Below are positions 10,255 through 21,119 of a DNA stretch of 64,000 bases, in pieces. Within the stretch, counting starts at the first letter, position 1, and every line of letters starts with the position of its first letter. The stretch comes from Cranoglanis bouderius (lineage: Eukaryota; Chordata; Actinopteri; Siluriformes; Cranoglanididae). The notes beneath the pieces are model-generated. The model searched no databases. It was not told the DNA's origin and saw only the letters and a program-made list of their open reading frames with translations. The stretch covers positions 3,921,513 to 3,985,512 of the forward strand of contig CM042565.1 of the NCBI GenBank assembly GCA_023630585.1, in the 5' to 3' direction. The position numbers were made by a program, and so were the translations under genes.

Positions 10255-13200
10255 TCACTCCGGGAGCCTCTCCTTGCCTGGGTCGACCTCTGGGTCTAGG
10301 TTTTGGGTATTCTGGATGGATGCGGTGAAATTCGTCCACCATTTCAGGGTCCAGCTTGTCCTTGGCCGCCACCCAGCTCTGTTCCTCGCAGTACCCTCCC
10401 AGTCAATGAGGTACTGAAGTTTACCTTGACGTCGCCGGGATTTTAGAATCTGATGAATCTGATAGGCCGGTTGTCCGTCAACTTCCTGTGGGGGAGGTGG
10501 ATTAGAAGGGTTTTGAGAGGTGAGGATGCCTGTGTGGAAGGGTTTCAGGAGAGAAACATGAAACGAGGGGGAAATGCGCCAATGTTTGGGGATGGCTAGT
10601 CTGTAGGTTACCTCATTGATGGGCCTGATGACTTTGAAGGGGCCGAGATAACGAGGACAGAGCTTCTGGCAGGGATGTTTGAGGTGCAAGTTTTGGGTGG
10701 AGAGCCATACCCGTTCACCGGGTTGGTAGCGTGGTGTTACCTGTCGGTGGCGATCCGCCTGGGCCTTTGATTTGGAGGCTGCTTGTTTTAGTCTTCTATG
10801 GGTGCTTGCCCAGACCTGTTCACTGCGGTCAAACCATTCGTTTACGGCTGGTGCGTCCGTGGCCGTGGCGTCCCACGGAAACAGAGGGGGCTGATATCCT
10901 AGCACGCATTGGAATGGGGTCAGGTTAGTGGCAGAATGGCGGAGTGAGTTCTGGGCGTATTCCACCCATGGCAGGAAGCGGGCCCAATCAGAGGGATTTT
11001 TGTGACAAAACGAACGGAGCATTCTTCCGACTTCTTGGTTAACCCGTTCCGCTTGCCCGTTGGATTCGGGGTGGTATCCCGACGTAAGGCTCACATTCAC
11101 TCCCAATTTACCCATAAAACCGGACCATACGCGAGATATGAACTGCGGTCCCCGATCGCTAACTATGTCTTCGGGGATCCCAAAATAACGAAATACATGT
11201 GAGAATATCAGTTCTGCTGTGTGGAAGGCTGAGGGTAGATTGGGCAGGGAAATTAGACGGAGGGATTTGGAGAACCGATCTAAAATAACAAAAATGGTGG
11301 TGTGACCCAGAGAATTGGGGAGGTCCGTGATGAAGTCTACTGCGAGATGTGACCAAGGTCGTTGAGGAGTGGGTAGTGGCATGAGTTTGCCGGCAGGGAA
11401 GGTTCTGGGTGCCTTGGTTTGGGCGCAGGTGTCACAAGATTTGACCGCCTGTTGTATTTCTTGGGCCATATTGGGCCACCAGTACTTGTGGGACAAAAGG
11501 TGGTAGGTGCGTAGGGAACCGGGGTGAGCGGTACCGGGAACCGTGTGAGCCCATCTTATTAATCGGGTTCTATAGGTGGAAGGGACAAATAATTTTGTGG
11601 GAGGACAAGCAGACGGTACGTACTTACGTGGGAATTTGTGAAGTAAACTGTCGAATTCCCAGTGCACATTACCGACAAAACAGGAGGGAGGTAGGATGTG
11701 GTCGGGTTTGGAAGGTGGTGAATCCCTAGTGTGGAGTCGGGAAAGGGCGTCCGCCTTGTGGTTCTTGGACCCGGGGCGATAAGAAAGGGTAAACTGAAAA
11801 CGTGCGAAGAACAGAGACCAACGTGCTTGGCGAGGGTTAAGTCGTTTGGCTGTGTGCAGATATTCTAAATTCTTGTGATCAGTGAAAACGGTAAACGGGT
11901 GTTCTGCCCCCTCTAGCCAGTGTCGCCACTCCTCCAAAGCTAATTTTATAGCTAGTAGTTCACGATCTCCCACGTCATAATTCTGTTCTGCCGGCGATAG
12001 TTTTTTTGAAAAGAAGGCGACGGGGTGAAGTTTTGGTTTTTCCCCTAGACGTTGGGATAATACGGCCCCCACCCCCGCCTCAGAGGCATCTACTTCTACT
12101 ACAAAGGGACGAGAAGGGTCTGGGTGCTTGAGGATAGGAGCCGTGGTGAACGCCGCTTTGAGTCTGGAAAATGCCCCCTCTGCCTCGTGGTTCCAAACCA
12201 GACGGCGAGGACCGCCCCGCAACAGAGACGTAAGGGGTAGAGCAATCGAACTAAAACCCCGGATAAAGCGTCTGTAGAAGTTGGCGAAGCCCAAGAAGCT
12301 TTGGAGCTCCTTAATGGTAGTGGGAGTGGGCCATTGTGTTACCGCCGTGACCTTACTTTTGTCCATGGCCACTCCCTCGGGGCTAATGACGTAACCCAGG
12401 AAGGTCGTGGTATTGGTGTGGAACTCACATTTTTCTGCCTTTACATATAGTCCATTTTCCAGTAGGCGTGTGAGAACCTGACGTACCTGAGATACGTGGA
12501 CTTTGTAGTTGGGGGAGTAAATCAAAATGTCGTCAATATAGGCCACCACGAACTTTCCTAACATGTCCCTCAGCACGTCATTAATTAGGCATTGGAATAC
12601 TGAGGGCGCGTTAGTTAGCCCATACGGCATTACGAGGTATTCGTAGTGACCTGTTGTTGTGCTGAAGGCGGTCTTCCACTCTTCCCCTTCCCGGATACGC
12701 ACCAAGTTGTACGCGCTACGGAGGTCCAGCTTGGTGAAATATCGGGCTTCACGAAGTTGTTCTAAGGCGGAAGGGACGAGTGGAAGGGGGTAGGGATATT
12801 TCACCGAGGCGCGGTTGAGCCCTCGGTAGTCAATGCAAGGACGAAGGCCCCCTCCCTTCTTGGCCACGAAAAAGAAGCTGGCTGCTGCCGGGGAGGTGGA
12901 GTGACGAATATATCCCTGTTGGAGAGCCTCCTGAATGTATTCGGACATGGCTTTATGTTCTGCTTGGGACAGGGGATATATATGTCCACGTGGCGGAGTC
13001 ATACCCGGCAGGAGGTCTATGGAACAGTCATATGAACGATGGGGTGGAAGACCGCTAGCCCTGAGTTTACTAAACACCTCCTTGAGGTCGCTATACTCGT
13101 GGGGTATACAGACGGTGGGTGCGTTTTCAGGGCTTTCAACGGATGTAGTTGCGACAGTGAGTGATAGGGTGTTAAGGCACTGTTGGTGACAGAAGGGTGA

Positions 13201-14460
13201 CCAGTTGAGTATTTGCTGGTTGGCCCACGAGATGTGAGGGTTATGTTTTCTCAGCCACGGTAAGCCCAAAACTACGGGGTATCGGGTAGACTTGATAACC
13301 CAGAAGGATAATTCTTCGTGGTGGAGAGCACTGACACGAAGCCCCAGGGTGTGTGTGTAGCGGGTGATGTTGCCGATGGGCGTACCGTCGATGGCTTGAA
13401 TCTTTAGTGGTTGAGGTAGGGGACGAGTGTCTAGGTCTAGCTGACACACTATTTCCTCGTCGATGAAGTTGCCCGCTGCTCCGGAGTCGAGCATGGCTGT
13501 AACAAGAGTGCAGACACCTGAATGTTCAAGGTAGACGGGTAGAGTAAAAAAACATGAAGTAACATCAGGAATCTGACTCACCGGGGTTGAACGGGTGCGT
13601 TGTCCGCCCCTCGTCGGAGGTATGCTTGTGGGGCGGACAGGGCAGGAATGAAGAGAGTGATCAGCGCGGCCACAGTAGAGACACAGATTCTCTCGGCGTC
13701 TCCTTTCTTTCTCTTCGGGGTCCAGTTTAGCATGGCCGATCTGCATGGGTTCGTCGCTAGCGGGGAGTCGGGTTGATTCAGGGTGCTGAGATGAATGCCT
13801 ACGGCTGTAGAGAAGTTGATCGAGGCGAATGGCGAGATCAATTAACGAATCCAGGTTAAGAGGCTCATCGCGGCAGGCCATCTCAGTGATTATGGCGGGA
13901 TTAAGGCCCTGACGGAAGACCGCTTTTAACGCCACGTCATTCCAGCCGCTACCCGCAGCGATAGTCCGGAATTCTAACGCGTAATCCGCCACTCGAAGTG
14001 AGCCTTGCCTCAGTGTTAGGAGCCGTTCCCCGACTTCCTGGTGATCGGGGGCGTGGTCAAACACCCGCCGGAACATGGAGACAAAGGTGTCATAGGAAGC
14101 AACCGTTTCTCCCCCTCGTTCCCTTACTGCCGCCGCCCACCTTAAAGCCTTGCCTGTTAATAAGGAAATGAATCGCGCCACTTTCTCATGATCCCCCATT
14201 TCCCCACAACAGTCAAAGTATAAGGAGCATTGTAAGATGAAACCCTTACATAATCCAGTGTCACCGTTGTACTTATCGGGTAGGGGCATAGGCAGTCGGG
14301 GTGTAGAAAAGGATGTGGGAGCGGCGCGCTGCGTTGCTGTAGCCGTGACTTGAGAGAGAAGTTGAAGATTCTGATCCATTTCTCCCAAGCGCTGTTGTTG
14401 CGCGTTGATAATTTGACCGTGGGCTGCGATTGCGTGACGAATTTCCTCCGCTGCGTCCAT
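10255..14460 (-). CDS. Gag-Pol polyprotein, Ty3/Gypsy type
   Basis: 1401 codons in a single ORF, starting at an ATG only 17 bp inside the 5' LTR. Order along the protein: coiled N-terminal region (about 1-45); Gag core (about 75-220); CCHC knuckle C260-C263-H268-C273; aspartic protease LDSGA with D325 and flap-side VVLGL at 396-400; reverse transcriptase with LDLRSAY (D579) and YIDD 641-644; RNase H with D791, E834, D861 and D904; integrase zinc domain H972, H979, C1009, C1012; catalytic D1042, D1102, E1138 with 35 residues between the last two; GPF motif at 1273-1275; chromodomain start at about 1333. All enzyme residues are present. After Gly1356 the sequence leaves the chromodomain pattern because of a likely one-base loss. 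Gag and Pol are fused without a frameshift, as in Tf1-like elements. GC content is clearly higher than the surroundings, as expected of a recent insertion. Confidence 0.95.
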   Translation of the reverse strand: MDAAEEIRHAIAAHGQIINAQQQRLGEMDQNLQLLSQVTATATQRAAPTSFSTPRLPMPLPDKYNGDTGLCKGFILQCSLYFDCCGEMGDHEKVARFISLLTGKALRWAAAVRERGGETVASYDTFVSMFRRVFDHAPDHQEVGERLLTLRQGSLRVADYALEFRTIAAGSGWNDVALKAVFRQGLNPAIITEMACRDEPLNLDSLIDLAIRLDQLLYSRRHSSQHPESTRLPASDEPMQIGHAKLDPEEKERRRRENLCLYCGRADHSLHSCPVRPTSIPPTRGGQRTRSTPVSQIPDVTSCFFTLPVYLEHSGVCTLVTAMLDSGAAGNFIDEEIVCQLDLDTRPLPQPLKIQAIDGTPIGNITRYTHTLGLRVSALHHEELSFWVIKSTRYPVVLGLPWLRKHNPHISWANQQILNWSPFCHQQCLNTLSLTVATTSVESPENAPTVCIPHEYSDLKEVFSKLRASGLPPHRSYDCSIDLLPGMTPPRGHIYPLSQAEHKAMSEYIQEALQQGYIRHSTSPAAASFFFVAKKGGGLRPCIDYRGLNRASVKYPYPLPLVPSALEQLREARYFTKLDLRSAYNLVRIREGEEWKTAFSTTTGHYEYLVMPYGLTNAPSVFQCLINDVLRDMLGKFVVAYIDDILIYSPNYKVHVSQVRQVLTRLLENGLYVKAEKCEFHTNTTTFLGYVISPEGVAMDKSKVTAVTQWPTPTTIKELQSFLGFANFYRRFIRGFSSIALPLTSLLRGGPRRLVWNHEAEGAFSRLKAAFTTAPILKHPDPSRPFVVEVDASEAGVGAVLSQRLGEKPKLHPVAFFSKKLSPAEQNYDVGDRELLAIKLALEEWRHWLEGAEHPFTVFTDHKNLEYLHTAKRLNPRQARWSLFFARFQFTLSYRPGSKNHKADALSRLHTRDSPPSKPDHILPPSCFVGNVHWEFDSLLHKFPRKYVPSACPPTKLFVPSTYRTRLIRWAHTVPGTAHPGSLRTYHLLSHKYWWPNMAQEIQQAVKSCDTCAQTKAPRTFPAGKLMPLPTPQRPWSHLAVDFITDLPNSLGHTTIFVILDRFSKSLRLISLPNLPSAFHTAELIFSHVFRYFGIPEDIVSDRGPQFISRVWSGFMGKLGVNVSLTSGYHPESNGQAERVNQEVGRMLRSFCHKNPSDWARFLPWVEYAQNSLRHSATNLTPFQCVLGYQPPLFPWDATATDAPAVNEWFDRSEQVWASTHRRLKQAASKSKAQADRHRQVTPRYQPGERVWLSTQNLHLKHPCQKLCPRYLGPFKVIRPINEVTYRLAIPKHWRISPSFHVSLLKPFHTGILTSQNPSNPPPPQEVDGQPAYQIHQILKSRRRQGKLQYLIDWEGTARNRAGWRPRTSWTLKWWTNFTASIQNTQNLDPEVDPGKERLPE
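10386..10397 (-). other. Probable one-base frameshift in chromodomain
   Basis: The ORF reads YLIDWEG (1350-1356) and then loses all chromodomain similarity. In the neighbouring frame the expected continuation appears at once (motifs LDPEMVDEF and PRGRPR, about 10270-10360 on the minus strand). The shift fits loss of one base close to 10392. It leaves integrase intact but replaces about the last 45 residues. Confidence 0.75.
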
Positions 14461-14466
14461 GTCGAG

Positions 14467-14476
14467 GCGAAGTATT
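14467..14476 (-). promoter_or_regulatory. Primer-binding site, self-priming type
   Basis: One base inside the 5' LTR, the element strand reads AATACTTCGC. No TGG-beginning tRNA complement is next to the LTR. Instead this 10-mer is exactly complementary to the predicted first ten bases of the RNA, GCGAAGTATT (14946 down to 14937). This is the arrangement known from the Tf1 retrotransposon, whose RNA 5' end anneals to its own primer-binding site and is cleaved to provide the primer. Evidence is sequence complementarity plus promoter spacing. Confidence 0.75.
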
Positions 14477-14477
14477 C

Positions 14478-15165
14478 TGTTACGATACCAGAAGCAGGCT
14501 GGACACAGTTGCGGTCAAAAACTTCGTCACTTTATTCAGCATACATGTGAAAAGGACACAGGGTAAACAACAGGTTTTTAGAAGGCTTCGAGTCTTCGCA
14601 GGATATTGTAGCAGAGCTTGTACACACTCTCAAAAGTAGTAGCGCTAGCAGTACAAAAAACACACACTTAACCACGGAAGGAAAAAACGAACAAAAACAG
14701 CATCCAGCAATGAACCCTTACAACAAAATAGTGGTAATTACAAAAGGTGTGCAAACTATTAGCGCTAACAGAAAATCAAACACTTGTGCTAGTAAACCTA
14801 TCACCGAGATGTGAAAAAATAGGAAGAGGGCTTGAGAGGAAATCGGAATCCAGGGTACTTAGCTTAATGTCAAATGCCGTGAGAATCAGTCCAGGTTGCA
14901 GTAGCTCAGTAAGGTTAGATTTGGGAAAAAACAAACAATACTTCGCGTTAGACCTGTAACACAAAAGTCCTTAAATAACGTGTTAGTGAAATAGAAGACA
15001 GGTGCGCGGGATTAGAACGAGGGTGATTGTGACCGAGGTAGTGTGTGGGTGTTGTAGTCCCTGGCGGCCATGTTTGTAGGCCGCCGAGCTTGCTGGGAAG
15101 TGTAGTGTGGAGTGTGTGGATAAGAGTTCTGGGAATTGAAGTCGCGCTTCTTGCGCGACCTAACA
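14478..15165 (-). repeat. Gypsy 5' LTR with promoter
   Basis: 688 bp, identical to the other LTR. On the element strand U3 runs from 15165 to about 14947, R starts near 14946, and the AATAAA signal is at 14536-14531, so R is long (about 430 bp) and U5 short. The element would be transcribed leftward. Confidence 0.95.
14937..14977 (-). promoter_or_regulatory. LTR TATA-like box and predicted RNA start
   Basis: TATTTAA on the minus strand (14977-14971) lies 31 bp ahead of GCGAAGTATT (14946-14937), a normal TATA-to-start distance. The second LTR has the same at 10047-10041 and 10016-10007. The solo LTR at 45943-46580 has TATAAAA at 46304 and GCGGAGTATT at 46335, again 31 bp apart, which supports this as the transcription start. 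Confidence 0.7.
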
Positions 15166-15194
15166 CACACACACATACACACACACACACACAA
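15164..15194. repeat. (CA)n microsatellite at Gypsy insertion point
   Basis: A CA-rich array with one interruption directly continues from the LTR terminus; the 5-bp target duplication CACAC is part of it. Confidence 0.85.
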
Positions 15195-17664
15195 AACCCA
15201 CCTGAGCACACATACAAAAAAAACTGAAACGATCTCAGAAATGTAGTGTGTTAGAAAAGTTTGACACATTTTTTCCTCTTTTCCTCAGTCTTTCCAGTGT
15301 GGGGGGAAAAAGATCACCATAGTGCGCATGTATTTCTGATTTTCAGTATCCTCAATTGGCTTTTTTTATCATAAAAAAAAAAAAACACTGATGGATTTGT
15401 TTCCACCCTCAACCTTGTTCCACAACTAGGCCAATTTGAGGGTAAAAACCATGACCTTGGCAACCCTGTTTCTAACAGCTGTATAAAATAAGCTTATTAG
15501 CTGTTTCCTTATACTGTACATCCTTATACATTATTATTTTTGCCATTAGTGTTGAGCCATCCCATCCACTGACATATGAGCTTATATCTCTTACATCTCG
15601 TTTTGTGGTAAAATTCTTTCTTTCTTTCATTCTTTTTTTGTTTTTGTCTCTCAGCCTGCTAGGATTTTCTTGTTAGCATTTCTAGCATCTCTGCTACAGC
15701 CACGTTGACTCGATGCCTCCACCCTCTTGCGAATTCATCTAACAAACTTCATTTTATTATTGCAACAGGCCTTGATATGGAGACGGAAACTATCCAAAGA
15801 GTATTAAGGTTAAAAGTATTGGAACGCAGCCTTGTATGTCAATGTTAGCCAAGGGATTTTAGACTTCGAGTATCGTTTTCATCATGTTTTCATGGATAAT
15901 AAAGACTCGAAACAGCACACGGACACAAACACATCTCCTAGGGTTCTCTTTGAAAAGTTCTAGATTCCAAAACATTCAGATGGCAACATTTGCCTGCACT
16001 TTCTCTATTTCATTACAAGAAGATAAACAAGTATACACACACACACACACAAAAATGTTTTGTTTAAGGTCAGATCAAATCTGTGGCCTGCAGTGCCTGA
16101 GAAAGGCTTGCCAAGGGAAGAAGGTTCAGCCTTCATTCAACCAAATCGCACTGGCACTGTGTTTCTTAATCATTTGGAAGTTGGAGCATGTCCAGTTCAC
16201 AACTTCAGATCATTTCAAACACATGTTTGTACCATGAGATGAGTTATTGCTTTGTTTAGGATCTTTTAGAATGTATAGTGTTCGTTAAACCATTAGACGC
16301 CACATTTCCAAACATGGCTAGGGTGTGTGAGCGTGTACTTCTAGTGGAAATTGTACCATTCCATGGCTCAGTTGGGAATCTTGTATTGTTGAGCATGGAG
16401 TTGGTGGGGAAAATTTGCTTTCACCTTGCCTTAGGCATTAAAACCTTGTTTAATTGGAGGAGCTAGTGATTACCAATAGGAATTTTCTCTACTCCACATC
16501 AGCACGTGATTGCCGCAAGAGCCGCAAGAGCCCGTTCCTTTCTTTTCCGCCTCTTTACTTTCATCTAATTTGGCTGTATTGACTTTCATACTTTATTCAA
16601 TTTGTTCTTATGGGATCTCTTTCTATTTTTTTGCCGCTCTCTGCTAGCCTACATCCTGGTGAGATGACTGATCTCTGTCAAATCAGATTATTGGCAGATC
16701 ATCTCACTTCATCTTATGGGTCCATATCTCACCTGATGCTGGATCGGATATACAGTTAGGTGAGAGATACAATTGGACAAGGATAGAAATGAGAGGAAGA
16801 GAAATAATGTGAGTGTGCACTCAAAGTGTGATAAGCAAAGTGGATGGCTAACACATGCTTCAGAGGAAACACATGAAGCCAAGTATTTAATAAATCTGTG
16901 TAAAATATGACCTTTTACTTTATAATTATGCACAGATCATTATTATTTCTAACGTTTGCGCAGTACAGCACATGGCTTTACAAAGAATAGTGACACTTGC
17001 GTTACTACATGATTACGGTATCAAATTTATAGCACGTCAAAGCTTTATGAGCTATTAGAGTTTATGAAAATTTTTTCTTTACAAAAATCTAATATGTTAT
17101 GAATATGGACTTTATAGAAAGTGTTATCGGATTTTTTTTAAGATAAAATGACATACTAATGTTGCTACATACCCATTACTTAAACCCCTGTAAGTCATTA
17201 AACAGGATGTGTTTATACCTTATTTGATACTTTACAGCTCATATCTTTGTTTCCACACTGCCATTATGCAGAATCTTATAACTTATTATCTACGTAAGGT
17301 GCAAGACGTATTAAATAGGCCATTGAATAAACTAGTGTGTGCCAGTCACAATAGATACATAAGGGATGATTTGTAATTATCTAAATGGACTCTATGACAA
17401 GCTCCACAATTCATTACAATGTGATTTAATGAGAGCAGTTAAAAAAAAGAAAGAAGAAAAAAACATGTTCAATCATGGATATTGTTATCATCCTGGTGAT
17501 CATTTGGGCTCATCATCTTGATTAGAATAGCACAAATGTAGTGCTTCAAGTGTTATTAAACCAAAGTGCCACATATGAACACATCAGCTTTAATGTGCTT
17601 TTTGTAACACAGTACCGCTGGATGTTCATTTTATTAATTAAAAAAAAAAACAACAACAAAAAAA
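15195..17664. other. Non-coding stretch, no gene seen
   Basis: AT-rich, without recognisable protein motifs. A 117-codon open frame at 15884-16237 shows no family features and crosses a short CA run, so I reject it. No repeat family was recognised. Confidence 0.45.
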
Positions 17665-18130
17665 CAGTTGTTCCGGCTGCAAAGCAAATCACAGGTTCTC
17701 GGTACTGTTACTATAGTAACACATCACACAACTGGACTTGGAGGGTGAATGCTTCACATAAACGTATTTAAATAACGTGAGTAATTGTTTATACGGTGAA
17801 GTTTTCTGTAAGGGGACGTTTATTATGCGTCTCCAGTTTCAGCACTTGGGAAAGTATTCAGGACAGAGGACGCTGCGGTCGGCGGTTTCTCTGTAGCATG
17901 GCAAGCTGCATTTTTTTTGTCTTATTAACACCAAAAGAGAGAATAAAGAGTGGCTGGTGAGGGAACGGTAATTATAGCTGCTATAACATAAGTGATAACT
18001 TGCTTTGTGCACGTTCCACAACATTAAGTGTAACTATATATAAATGTAACTTAATTGTAAGCATTGGCAAATCGCCATGGTGTTATTTCTTCAGTTTATA
18101 AAAATTAAACAAAGATAGTACTTTGAGAGT
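17665..18130. repeat. Hairpin-repeat family, middle portion
   Basis: Shares TTACTATAGTAACA, CAGTTTCAGCACTT, GAATAAAGAGTGGCTGGTGA, GCTATAACATAAGTGATAAC and GTTCCACAACATTA with copies at 29.6-29.8 and 48.5-48.6 kb. It supplies the central part of the family between the left block (4.2 kb copy) and the terminal hairpin. Confidence 0.65.
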
Positions 18131-20269
18131 TACTTCATATTTACTCGTACATCATTCATAAGTGCATTTACACAAGAAATGGGTTACTCAAGAAAATCCA
18201 GTTATTTTGGAACATTCTTATATCCTCTGAGAGCTGAAATTTGACTGATCAGCTCCAAATTGTATCATTTTATTACTGCAATTTTTAATACATATTACAC
18301 TGTCAAGCTTGAATCTCTACTTTATTTTCATTGTAAGTACAACTTTAATAAAATTGTTTGTGAAACATCATTTCACATGATTGGAAATAAAGAAATCTGT
18401 AAATAAGATTCGCCATTCAATGGCCGAGCTGCACTTTTTCACCATTTAGTTGCCATTTTGTTGTTTTCAGCTCTCTGTGAGATTTGCCTTTTATGGAGTT
18501 TTGTGGGCGTAAATCAGTTGTCCATGAACGTGCTTTGTAATTTACGTGTTATTAGCATTTATCAACATACGCAAGTGAGTACAAAGAAAATCAGCATTAA
18601 TGAAAGTAACTTTTGTAACTTTTCATTTGTTTTTTTCCTACACATAACCATTCCACTAGCATTCCTAGTCCTTTTACTGAACTTTTATATCTAGTTATAT
18701 TAGAGAACATGTTGGAATATTGTTGGAAAAAATGTCATTTGACAGTAGTATTAGCGTTTGATCACACACATACATTTGTTTGTCCGTGGTGCACTCAGAA
18801 TTTTGGACCCCAAAACAACCTAAATGGAAACAGTGGAAAGATTCCAGACATTTTTGTGAACACATTTTCCAAAAATATGTCTTCTCACTTTCAAGGATTT
18901 TGTAATAAATGGCTGTCCTCCCTCAAGGTGAGTGCTTGATTGGACAGTGGTATAAACAGTTCTCTCTATTGACACGTTATCACCTGGAAACTGAAGCTAA
19001 TCTTTAGCTTGTGAAACCGTAGCTTTGAATGATGAGACTGAAAGGCTCCTCAGGACGGATACACCATGAAGCAGTCCTTTTTTCCCAACGACTCAAAGAC
19101 AATCTTTGTTCTTTCTGGTGGCTTGAGGACATCATCTGACCTCTTGCTGACAGATTGGCCTCTATTCACTGGTCATTGAAGATAATTAGCCCAAACTGAG
19201 CACCAGTTAAGGAGTTGCCTGTTTTTTTCTGATATCTGTTGTGGAGCCGTTTCTTTCTCTAGAATGATCTGAACGGTCCTTGAGGCACTGTACGAGTTGA
19301 ATACATTTGATGTGTTAATGTTACAGTTAAGAGTACAGAATTCTGTTCGCTTGTAGCGCTTTTAAAATAGTTCATATCATAATTTTAGGGTTGATAAATA
19401 TCCTCAAGCCAAGCCAGTGGTCAACTAATGATGGTGAACCAGTCAAAATGTGAAAATGTCCATGATACTCTAAAGCAGTTGGTGGTTCAGTTTAATTAGA
19501 ACTGAATTTTTGCGGGAAGGTAGACTTCTAAGGACTAGGCTTGTTGACCATGAATCTCACTGCCTTTTTTCATCCTTAAACTGAATCTAAATTCTTTTCC
19601 TAGGGAATTATACTTCAAATTGTCCACCTTCAAAATGCAGAAAACGTAACTGAATTAAAGCTTTAATCTAGATGAGCTAATAATACATTTTGTCATTCCC
19701 TGTACATTATATTTATACGTACAGATTTTAATGCTCCAGGCTTCCCCTGCACGATGCTTGTTAGATCGCTACAGAGCTTTAATCACTGCAGGACTTCCCC
19801 ATCTGCAGAAAAAAAGAACCCCAAAGTGTTGCCACACATCAACATGTACTAATTCTAAAACTACATCTATGACCATATCTTTGCAGCACAATGGTAGATA
19901 TAGAGCTCTTATTAGGTACATGCCAATGTAGCTAGGTTCGCTGACCTACTTTCTGAATGTTCTCATGAAATGTTCTCAACGCAGATGAGATTCATGATAA
20001 GGCCGCATTCGTACTTAGAAATCAGTAGCATAACTTGGTCTTCCAGAAGCTTCTGAGTGATTTTTTTTTTTATTTTGAAAACTGGTTGATTCCACTGTTT
20101 GTTCCTAATTATGTTGGTCGGTTAATTAGATATTTAAAGATTTCTTTCCAGTTCCTGATGTGCTAAAATGCTTGAGTGTGCTTGGCTTTATCTACCCAGA
20201 TACAGCCACATAAAAAGTTTATTCTCAACCAAACTTAACCATGGAATAAGGTTACCAACCTGATAATTC
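18131..20269. other. Non-coding stretch, no gene seen
   Basis: Open frames of 60-78 codons carry no motif and no splice context. No repeat family recognised. Confidence 0.4.
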
Positions 20270-20520
20270 TCTGAAATCAGTGAGGAATAAAGCCCTTCAG
20301 GATGTGCTGTTGGAAAATAATCAACTTTGGGATGGTGTGATGTGGTGTAACATATAGGAAGTTGATTATTTTCCTATTACAGCAGTTGGTATTAAAAGAA
20401 CAACATGTCATACTTTTTAAACGTTTATAGTTACACTTAATGTTGTGGAATGGCCGCAAATCAAGCTAGTTTTTCTTCTTATAGCAGCTATAAACAGTTG
20501 AAGTTAATATGATTAAAAAC
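20270..20520. repeat. Hairpin-repeat family, inverted terminal pair
   Basis: GTGCTGTTGGAAAATAATCAAC (about 20304-20325) and its near reverse complement GTTGATTATTTTCCTATTACAGCA (about 20362-20385) face each other across a spacer of about 36 bp containing GGTGTGATG. This is the clearest example of the family's palindromic end. ATAGTTACACTTAATGTTGT after it is the inverted middle block. Confidence 0.75.
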
Positions 20521-21075
20521 CATACAGAAAATATGTAAATCCTTCCATCCTAAAGAGTTGTAAAACTAAAAGTGTTACCTCTGACAGCTTGACCTCTGAT
20601 ACTGGAGACACCTTCCTTAAATGCTAAATGAACATTTCCTTACAGATAAGTTCACCATGTTAACAATTATACATGTTAAATTTGTTTATGTGGAGCTTCC
20701 CTGTATTACACTGGGAAAAAAAAAGATTCAGTGGTTCAGCAAATATGACGAAAACAAATCTGCGATTTTTTTTACATGAAAAAAGGCAAATTATTAGAAT
20801 GACTTACTTACTTAAAAGTTCTGTACTAAATTAACTCGAGTAAATATGCAGCTAAAAAGTGTATATTTTACTTACTTGGCTGGGTTAAATGTAATATTCT
20901 TGTGTAAAAAGAAGAAGCAATGTTTACATGAACCGGTTGCATACTAATGTGGGAACGTGGTTTTTGAACTTGAGTTGCATATGCGTTTTCCGAACATTAA
21001 ACTGATTTCATTTTGAGCGTTATGAATGGGTTGTTTTCAATATTGGTTGTTTTCTTTTTGTGGTTCAGGTTTATG

Positions 21076-21119
<44 letters not shown>

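Larger units (their letters stand above)
9543..15170 (-). mobile_element. Complete Ty3/Gypsy chromovirus-type retrotransposon
   Basis: A full-length LTR retrotransposon of 5618 bp (9548-15165) lies on the minus strand. Two 688-bp LTRs start TG and end CA on the element strand, and I see no mismatch between them. A 5-bp target duplication CACAC flanks it (9543-9547 and 15166-15170); the target was a CA-rich tract. Between the LTRs is one long ORF with Gag, protease, RT, RNase H and integrase in that order, which is the Ty3/Gypsy order, plus part of a chromodomain. Single-ORF organisation, chromodomain and the apparent self-priming site place it near the Tf1/sushi group. No envelope gene is present. 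Identical LTRs mean recent insertion. Confidence 0.96.

Noticed and set aside
14461..14477. tRNA-primed initiation site for the Gypsy element
   Set aside because: No TGG start that would pair with a CCA end is adjacent to the LTR; the nearest TGG overlaps the start codon 19 bases in. The complement to the RNA 5' end explains the site better.
15012..15269. Minus-strand open frame at the LTR edge
   Set aside because: It is a chance frame through a CA array and the U3 of the Gypsy LTR; the analogous frame at 10082-10372 is explained by the shifted chromodomain.
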